Positions 5,844 to 11,173 of a stretch of DNA of 11,173 nucleotides are shown in pieces. Numbering within the stretch: position 1 is the stretch's first letter; each line of letters begins with the position of its first letter. Location of the stretch: the NCBI GenBank assembly GCA_009777435.1, contig WRLW01000030.1, positions 1-11,173 of the forward strand, written 5' to 3'. The position numbers were made by a program, and so were the translations under genes. Origin of the DNA: Oscillospiraceae bacterium (GTDB lineage Bacteria > Bacillota > Clostridia > Oscillospirales > UBA929). The notes beneath the pieces are model-generated. The model was not told where the DNA came from and did not search any database. It saw only the letters and a program-made list of their open reading frames with translations.

Positions 5844-6827
5844 ATGCCATTGATACGCGACCTGACCATCCGCGATACCGAACAGCTCAGCGCGTTGTTC
5901 GGCGCGTATGACGAAAACATTAAGCTGATCGAAAACCACTTGGGCGTCAGCATTATGACGCGCGGCGACAATATACGCATTTCCGGGAAGGACGAGCAGG
6001 TAGCCATCGCCTCGGCAACGCTTGAGAGCCTGCTCACCGTGGTGGCGCGCGGCCAGAATGTGGACGGGCAGAATATTCTTTATCTGCTCGGGCTGGCCGA
6101 GGACGGCCACATACCGTCGGCGGCGGCCCTTGAGGCCGGCGCGGTGTGCGTCACCGCCAAGGGTAAGCCCGTGCGCCCCAAGACCATCGGACAGCGCAAA
6201 TATGCCGAGGCCATAAAATCACATACCATAACACTGGGCATAGGGCCGGCGGGCACCGGCAAGACGTATCTGGCCGTGGCCGCCGCCGTGCAGGCGTTCA
6301 GGGAACACGCCGTATCGCGGATCATCCTGACCCGGCCCGCCATCGAGGCGGGCGAGAAGCTGGGATTCCTGCCGGGCGACCTGCAAAGCAAGGTCGATCC
6401 ATACCTTAGACCGCTCTACGACGCGCTTAACGACATACTCGGCGGCGAGGCGTTCCACAGGAATGTCGAGCGCGGCGTCATAGAGGTCGCGCCCCTCGCG
6501 TATATGCGCGGCCGCACGCTTGACGACTCGTATATAATACTTGACGAGGCGCAAAACACCTCGCGCGAACAGATGAAAATGTTTCTGACGCGCCTCGGCT
6601 TCGGCTCAAAAATTATTATCACAGGCGACATTACCCAGATAGACCTGCCGCGCGAAAAGATAAACGGATTAAAAGACGCGATGCGCGTCTTGCGCGGCAT
6701 CGAGGATATAGCGATATGTGAGCTGACGGCCCGCGACGTGGTTCGCCACGTTTTGGTGCAGCGCATCATAAAGGCGTATGAGGATCATGGGAACCGCATG
6801 GCGCAGCAGCGGAGGACACGCGTATGA
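5844..6827 (+). CDS. phoH: PhoH-family ATPase
   Basis: Cytoplasmic P-loop ATPase related to the helicase core and linked to RNA metabolism; it commonly sits beside ybeY. It has 327 aa, usual size. The Walker A is GPAGTGKT (134-141), Walker B is YIILDEAQN (230-238), and the ITGDITQIDLP motif typical of PhoH follows. The N-terminal 120 residues carry the small nucleic-acid-binding-like domain of the family. The start deserves care: the Shine-Dalgarno GAGGT (5839-5843) abuts the ATG at 5844 and is better spaced (6 nt) for the in-frame TTG at 5850, which would shorten the product by two residues. The last 4 nt overlap ybeY (ATGA), implying translational coupling. Confidence 0.93.
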   Translation: MPLIRDLTIRDTEQLSALFGAYDENIKLIENHLGVSIMTRGDNIRISGKDEQVAIASATLESLLTVVARGQNVDGQNILYLLGLAEDGHIPSAAALEAGAVCVTAKGKPVRPKTIGQRKYAEAIKSHTITLGIGPAGTGKTYLAVAAAVQAFREHAVSRIILTRPAIEAGEKLGFLPGDLQSKVDPYLRPLYDALNDILGGEAFHRNVERGVIEVAPLAYMRGRTLDDSYIILDEAQNTSREQMKMFLTRLGFGSKIIITGDITQIDLPREKINGLKDAMRVLRGIEDIAICELTARDVVRHVLVQRIIKAYEDHGNRMAQQRRTRV

Positions 6828-7315
6828 TACATCGTTTGCGCGTCGATATCCTGCCGCAGCTCCATGTCCTTATGCGCAACCTAAAGCCCATGCTCCGCTT
6901 CTCCATGCTCACGGCGCTGCGCACGGAGCGCGTGGACAGGCCGTGCGAGGTGCATCTGACGCTGGCCGACGAAATCCTGGCACAGCTTCTTAACCGCGAC
7001 AAACGCGGAATCGACCGCGTGACCGACGTTTTATCGTTTCCTCTGCAAAAACAGACGCCGGGCAGCCCCCTTATTTTCGGCACGGACGACATCAATCCTA
7101 AAACAGGCCGCCTGATGCTGGGCGACATAGTTCTCTGTCTGCCCCAGGCACAGCGCCAGGCAAAGGAATACGGCCATACGCTCGAACGCGAGCTGTCGTT
7201 TCTGACCGTACACTCGATGCTTCATCTGCTGGGCTATGATCACGAGCGAGACCCCGGCGCCAAGCTCATGCGCGGACGCGAGAAGGCCGTCATGGAGGCC
7301 ATTAAACAAGGCTGA
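6824..7315 (+). CDS. ybeY: Endoribonuclease YbeY (16S rRNA maturation)
   Basis: Zinc-dependent single-strand endoribonuclease for 16S rRNA 3'-end processing and 70S quality control. It has 163 aa. The signature HSMLHLLGYDH supplies the three zinc ligands H130, H134 and H140. The upstream segment DRVTDVLSFPL is the second conserved block, and LMLGDIVLC the third. The start overlaps the phoH stop. In Bacillus a pgpH-type HD phosphohydrolase gene sits between phoH and ybeY; here it is absent and the two genes overlap directly. Confidence 0.95.
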   Translation: MIHRLRVDILPQLHVLMRNLKPMLRFSMLTALRTERVDRPCEVHLTLADEILAQLLNRDKRGIDRVTDVLSFPLQKQTPGSPLIFGTDDINPKTGRLMLGDIVLCLPQAQRQAKEYGHTLERELSFLTVHSMLHLLGYDHERDPGAKLMRGREKAVMEAIKQG

Positions 7316-7338
7316 GGGCACAGGAGAGGGTGTGGCAC

Positions 7339-7776
7339 ATGGCGCCGCTGAAACGCAGCTTCAAATTCGCCAAGCGCGGCCTGATAGTCGCCGTCAGGCG
7401 CGAGCGGAATATCCGCGTCCATCTGACCATAGCGGGCATTGTTATGATATGCGCTCTGCTCGGGCGCGTCGAGGCTTGGGCGTGGGTGTGTTTGATACTC
7501 TGCTGCGGAATGGTGCTGGCCGCCGAATTCGTCAATACGGCCATCGAAACGCTGTGCGACCGCGTACAGCCCAGCATCGACCCGCATATACGCGACTGCA
7601 AGGATATAGCGGCGGGCTGTGTGCTGCTGTGCGCCGCGCTCTCCGTGGCGGTGGGATGCGTGATATTCCTGAGACCGTCCGTCCTGAGGGAGTTGGCGGG
7701 CCGCCCGTTTGAGCTGGCTGTGCTGGCCTTGGTCTGCCCATTTTTGCTTTACTATTCAAGAGGTGTGAAAAAATGA
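7339..7776 (+). CDS. dgkA: Diacylglycerol/undecaprenol kinase, DgkA family
   Basis: Small integral membrane lipid kinase; the Gram-positive members phosphorylate undecaprenol to recycle the wall-carrier lipid. It has 145 aa from the chosen ATG. Three hydrophobic helices are visible (about 30-50, 50-63 and 90-110), plus a fourth hydrophobic tail to the C-terminus. The family motif EFVNTAIE (63-70) holds the catalytic and metal-binding glutamates. The ATG at 7339 is 12 nt after AGGAG (7322-7326) and 8 nt after the overlapping GAGGG (7326-7330); a GTG at 7330 would touch the Shine-Dalgarno and is less likely. It overlaps era by 4 nt. The cytidine deaminase gene that lies between dgkA and era in Bacillus is absent. 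Confidence 0.92.
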   Translation: MAPLKRSFKFAKRGLIVAVRRERNIRVHLTIAGIVMICALLGRVEAWAWVCLILCCGMVLAAEFVNTAIETLCDRVQPSIDPHIRDCKDIAAGCVLLCAALSVAVGCVIFLRPSVLRELAGRPFELAVLALVCPFLLYYSRGVKK

Positions 7777-8654
7777 CGCGTTCCGGCATGATCTCCATTC
7801 TGGGCCGGCCCAATGTGGGCAAGTCCACTCTATTCAACGCGCTTGTCGGCGAAAAGGTATCCATAGTGACCGATAAGCCGCAGACCACCCGCCGCCGCGT
7901 ATGCGGTGTGCTTAACCTTGACGGCGCGCAGCTTGTATTTGTGGATACGCCCGGATTCCATAAGCCGCGCACCGCGCTCGGGCGTTATATGACCGACACG
8001 GCGGCGGTCAGCGCGGGCGACGCCGACTGCGCCCTGCTGCTTATTGAGCCTATAGCCCATGTGGGCACTCAGGAAAGCCTGCTGCTTGAACGCGTTAAAA
8101 AATCAGGCGTACCGTGTATCCTTGTCGTCAACAAAATAGACACCGTTCCCAAGGAACAGCTTCTGCCGGTCATCAGCGAATACGGCAAGGCATATGATTT
8201 CAGGGCAATCGTGCCTGTATGCGCCGCAACAAAAGACGGGCTTGATATATTGATAAACGAACTGCGGCCGCTCATTCCTGAAGGGCCGCAATTATTCCCG
8301 GACGGCATGACATCCGACCAAGCCGAAACGGCGTTCATCACTGAAATCATACGCGAAAAGCTTCTGGAGACGCTTGAGCAGGAGGTGCCCCACGGCATAG
8401 CGGTTGTGGCCGACAGCGTGGAAAAGCGCGGGCTGATCGAAATAAACGCGACCGTATACTGCGAAAAGGCAAGCCACAAGGGTATAATCATAGGCAAGGA
8501 CGGGGCCTTGCTCGGACGCGCCGGCAAACTGGCGCGCGTCGAGCTTGAGCGGCTTTTAGGGCAAAAGGTACTGCTCAAGCTGTGGGTAAAGGTCAAAGAG
8601 AACTGGCGCGACGACCCGGCCCGGCTGCGCTCGTTCGGTTACGGAGATGTTTAA
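7773..8654 (+). CDS. era: GTPase Era (30S ribosome assembly)
   Basis: Essential-type GTPase with a C-terminal KH domain that binds the 3' end of 16S rRNA during 30S assembly, acting at the membrane-proximal cytoplasm. It has 293 aa, full length. G1 is GRPNVGKST (11-19), the effector region is KPQTTRRRV (35-43), G3 is DTPG (58-61), G4 is NKID (120-123), and the G5 region reads VPVCAATKDG, where SA is more common. The KH signature is GIIIGKDGALL, and the end LRSFGY is typical. A Shine-Dalgarno AGAGGTG precedes the ATG, which overlaps the dgkA stop. It is the last gene of the operon. Its TAA stop overlaps the stop codon of the convergent GerMN gene. Confidence 0.97.
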   Translation: MTRSGMISILGRPNVGKSTLFNALVGEKVSIVTDKPQTTRRRVCGVLNLDGAQLVFVDTPGFHKPRTALGRYMTDTAAVSAGDADCALLLIEPIAHVGTQESLLLERVKKSGVPCILVVNKIDTVPKEQLLPVISEYGKAYDFRAIVPVCAATKDGLDILINELRPLIPEGPQLFPDGMTSDQAETAFITEIIREKLLETLEQEVPHGIAVVADSVEKRGLIEINATVYCEKASHKGIIIGKDGALLGRAGKLARVELERLLGQKVLLKLWVKVKENWRDDPARLRSFGYGDV

Positions 8655-9514
8655 GGAAGGTTATCCGGCGTGAGGTACTCCGGCACCGCAACGCCCCCGT
8701 AGAACCTCAGCTCGGGAGCTTGCAGCTTTATGCGCTCAATACCCTCAATGGCGAAAAACGATTCCGCAAGCCCCCGGATATACATCGCGGCAAGACGCGG
8801 GTCGGAAGGCTCGCCGTCGGCGAAATCCTGAGACAGCACCAGCGTCAGCGTACCGCCGCTCAGACTGCTCGATATCAAGCGCGTTTTTGGCGGCACAACG
8901 GGTATCATCCCGCTTCCGGCGGCGGCCTTGAGCATCTCGTCGAACAGGCAGCGCTCAAGACTAACGCCGTCGCGTATGATAAACTGCCTGCGCTCGCTGA
9001 CTAACTCCGATGTCAGCTCGCTTATATACTGTATGTCATACTCGGCCACTACAGGCGTTATGGTATCGTCGAGCAGAAAGTAATCGGCGTCCATATAGCC
9101 TGTTTCCATGCCGCCGTCAACCTCAACGCGCACCCTGTCCACCCACGGAAGGGCTGTAAAGGTCATTACTATACAGGCGTCGGCCAATGTGCGATCAAGA
9201 CCGTTCAGCTCCGCGTACGCCGCCGACAGGCTTAGCGTAAGGTCGGCGCCGTCAAGCGCGAAGCCCTCGCAGTACACATCCTCCACAGCCGAAACAAGAT
9301 GCGAGCCGGGCGGCGGCGCGGACATCGCGGACGCGATGCCCGCTATGTCGCTCTCCTCAATCTGCAAGACAACGGCTTGCAACGGCCCCGCCTTGCCGCT
9401 TCCGTCAATATAATAAACCTCAACGCCCGACACGGGCCGCATGTCGCACGCGCCCATCACCAGCGCCGAAGCGACCGCCGCAATTAAAAAACGTTTCACC
9501 CACTCACCCGCCAT
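8651..9514 (-). CDS. GerMN-domain lipoprotein
   Basis: Predicted extracytoplasmic lipoprotein with two GerMN (sporulation/germination) domains, 287 aa from the ATG at 9514. An N-terminal signal (KRFLIAAVASALVMGAC) ends in a lipobox-like MGAC, with the lipidated cysteine at residue 23. Domain 1 spans about 31-140 (EVYYIDGSG ... LTLSLSAAY ... VRVEVDG). Domain 2 spans about 160-280 (TSELVSERRQFIIRDG ... PPKTRLISSSL ... TLVLSQDF). GerM of Bacillus and LpqB of actinobacteria share this domain. A GTG at 9499 would give a more standard signal peptide, and neither start has a strong Shine-Dalgarno. It lies 30 bp after the histidine kinase on the same strand, so it may modulate that kinase from outside. 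It has no obvious terminator and converges on era. Confidence 0.85.
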   Translation of the reverse strand: MAGEWVKRFLIAAVASALVMGACDMRPVSGVEVYYIDGSGKAGPLQAVVLQIEESDIAGIASAMSAPPPGSHLVSAVEDVYCEGFALDGADLTLSLSAAYAELNGLDRTLADACIVMTFTALPWVDRVRVEVDGGMETGYMDADYFLLDDTITPVVAEYDIQYISELTSELVSERRQFIIRDGVSLERCLFDEMLKAAAGSGMIPVVPPKTRLISSSLSGGTLTLVLSQDFADGEPSDPRLAAMYIRGLAESFFAIEGIERIKLQAPELRFYGGVAVPEYLTPDNLP

Positions 9515-9544
9515 ATCCGTATTTCTGTGTATCCCTTAAATCCG

Positions 9545-10972
9545 CTAAGGCGCCATGAGCGTATAATCCGAATGTTTTAGGTCGGCCCGCGGAAACATCA
9601 CCGTAAAGCGGCTGCCCTTGTCAATCTCGCTTTTTATGGTTATACTGCCGTCATAGCGCTCAACGATATCCCTTACTATACTCAGCCCCAGCCCCGCGCC
9701 GCCCGCAAGGCGCGCGCGGGCTTTGTCCACGCGGTAAAAACGCTCAAACAGGCGCGGCAGGTCGGATTCGGGTATACCCGCGCCCGTATCGTCCACATGT
9801 ATGACAACATTGCTTTCCTGCCTGTACATGTAAACCGACACCCGGCCGTGAGGGTGGTTATACTTGATGGCGTTCTCCATAAGGTTAAACACGATTTGGT
9901 AGATATCGTCCCGGTTGGCCGTTATGGCGCACCCGTCGTCCAGCTCGCATTGTATGGCCACGTCCGCCTGCCTCGCCAGCGGTTCCAGCATATTGCGCGC
10001 GCGCATTATCAGCGGCGCAAGCTCTACGCGCCACAGCTCGACGGACACTCTCGCGTCGAGCCGCGTGAGGAGCATAAGCTTTTCGGTCATACGCGACAGG
10101 CGGTCGATCTCATCGCCTATATCGCCCACAAATTCGCGCACCTCGGACAGCGGCATGTCCTCGGTGAGCAATATGGAGTCGGCCAGCAGGCGCATTGAGG
10201 CCAGCGGCGTTTTAAGCTCATGCGAAGCGTCGGACACAAACTGACGCCGCAGCTCGTCGGTATGCTGAATACGCACCGTAAGCTCGTTAAATTCCTTGGC
10301 CAGCTCGGCCAGCTCGTCCTTGCCGCGCACAGGCGCTGGATGGCTGTACTCTCCCTCGCGCGCCAAACGTATGGCCCTGAGCAGCCCGGCCATGCGCCGG
10401 GTAAGTACGGACGACACTATCAGGCTTATGAGCAATACGGCCGTCGCCGCGCCGACCGACAGGTTGGCGACCACCGACTGGAAGCTCAGCAGCAGCGGCC
10501 CCTGAACGGTGTCGTACTCACACAGGTACACGGCGCCTATGACGCGCCCGCGCGACATGACCGGCACGGCCGCCTTGCTTTGAAAAACGCCTTGGCTGAA
10601 TTTTGACCAGAAGCCGTCCATTTCATTGAGCGCCGCGTAGATTTCACGGTAAAGCACATAACGCCCGGCGGCATTATCGGTCAGCGCCGTGTCGTAAAGA
10701 ACAAAGCCGGCGGCGTCCGTCACCATCAGCCGGGCAAGCCCCTAATCGTCGAGCATGGACATGATATTGCTCACCTGCTCGGCCGACAGCCTGTCCATGC
10801 CCGCAAGGGTGGACGCTATGAGCAGCGCGCGCGTCTGCATACTGTTATGTTTTGAACGGTAAACAAAATTCTGAGACGTCACTATCGGATAGGTATTGAG
10901 CAGTATCAACATAAGCATTATAACGACAATGTATGAAACCGCTATCTTATATTGATACCTGAAGATCGGCAT
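9545..10972 (-). pseudogene. Sensor histidine kinase with in-frame TAG (codon 77)
   Basis: Membrane sensor kinase of the OmpR-partner type, 475 codons if the TAG is read through. From the ATG at 10972: TM1 at about 7-30 (IAVSYIVVIMLMLILLN) and an extracytoplasmic region of about 130 residues with a Cache-like feel (VTDAAGFVLYDT ... GRVIGAVYL). TM2 lies at about 165-190, followed by HAMP, then HisKA SHELKTP (H251), the N-box NLMENAIKYN (N367), DTGAGIP (395-401) and GAGLGLSI. There is no PAS domain. A TAG at 10744-10742 interrupts the sensor domain; the frame is otherwise intact on both sides, so this is one point change, not a decayed gene. A restart at the ATG at 10726 would lack TM1. It starts 8 nt after the regulator stop; a GTG at 11005 would overlap the regulator. 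Real nonsense mutation and sequence error are both possible. Confidence 0.8.
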
Positions 10973-10979
10973 ACGGCGG

Positions 10980-11173
10980 TTAGGATTTACAGTAATACCC
11001 CACACCCCATTTCGTTAGCAGCAGTTCAGGCTCGGCGGGGTTTTTCTCCAGCTTTTCACGTAGCCTGCGGACATGGACGTCCACCGTGCGGATATCGCCC
11101 GGATACTCCTATCCCCATACCCCGTTTAACAGCCCTTCGCTCCCGTTCCCACGTCCCCCGTTCCCCCTCCGCA
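10980..11173 (-). pseudogene. OmpR/PhoB-family response regulator, 3' part, with in-frame TAG
   Basis: C-terminal winged-helix DNA-binding end of a response regulator that pairs with the downstream kinase. The 42 residues after the TAG include EYPGDIRTVDVHVRRLREKL and end LLLTKWGVGYYCKS, a textbook trans_reg_C end. Just upstream is LLNGVWG, where the family has VWGY: the expected tyrosine codon is a TAG (11111-11109). Further upstream the reading is glycine-rich and fits NPGRVFSREQLLN only at scattered positions, which suggests unreliable sequence at the window edge. The receiver domain lies outside the window. Confidence 0.75.

Noticed and set aside
9797..10606. Plus-strand open frames opposite the sensor kinase
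   Set aside because: They mirror kinase codons, have no domain or ribosome site, and lie across HAMP, HisKA and HATPase coding sequence.
10742..11111. TAG recoding (alternative genetic code)
   Set aside because: TAG ends yqfC (4626-4628), yqfD (5817-5819) and the kinase itself (9547-9545), so it acts as a normal stop in this genome.

Overview
The window looks like a chromosomal segment of a spore-forming, fairly GC-rich Clostridia-type Firmicute. This rests on the gene set: the sporulation genes yqfC and yqfD heading a phoH-ybeY-dgkA-era operon, a ylbJ fragment, a GerMN-domain lipoprotein, and an [FeFe]-hydrogenase-like redox/H2 sensor. I cannot name a genus.

Layout. (1) 2-2590, plus: the 3' part of a large soluble hybrid sensor kinase. 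An [FeFe]-hydrogenase H-cluster domain and a 4Fe-4S domain are fused to HisKA, HATPase, receiver and Hpt domains; the true start lies left of the window. (2) 2588-3660: an AT-richer cassette of about 1.07 kb with a GNAT acetyltransferase and a RAYT-type (REP-associated) tyrosine transposase. It is bounded by 26-bp inverted repeats (25/26 identical) with TA at both outer ends. The RAYT reading frame itself contains two inverted copies of a REP-like hairpin with a GTAG foot. (3) 3661-4196: a scar-like region where the 5' end of an unidentified plus-strand gene meets the 5' part of a minus-strand ylbJ; both have lost their 3' parts. (4) 4197-4310: a divergent regulatory region with a possible sigma-E promoter and mirrored ribosome-binding segments. 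(5) 4311-8654, plus: a tightly packed operon yqfC-yqfD-phoH-ybeY-dgkA-era, with 4-nt ATGA overlaps at phoH/ybeY and dgkA/era. (6) 8651-11173, minus: response regulator (3' part), sensor histidine kinase, GerMN lipoprotein. The kinase and the regulator each carry one in-frame TAG.

How the genes fit together. The plus operon joins sporulation membrane-remodelling factors (YqfC, YqfD) to 16S rRNA/30S maturation (PhoH, YbeY, Era) and lipid recycling (DgkA). The minus operon is a two-component system with a GerMN lipoprotein as third member, an arrangement that recalls actinobacterial MtrA-MtrB-LpqB. The two operons converge, and their stop codons share the palindrome TTAA at 8651-8654.

Most worth following up: the hydrogenase-kinase hybrid, the REP pair inside the transposase gene, the TA-flanked inverted-repeat cassette that appears to have landed in the kinase stop codon while preserving it, and the GerMN-linked two-component system. 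The last roughly 65 bases look degraded (few G on the plus strand), which affects how the TAG codons should be read.
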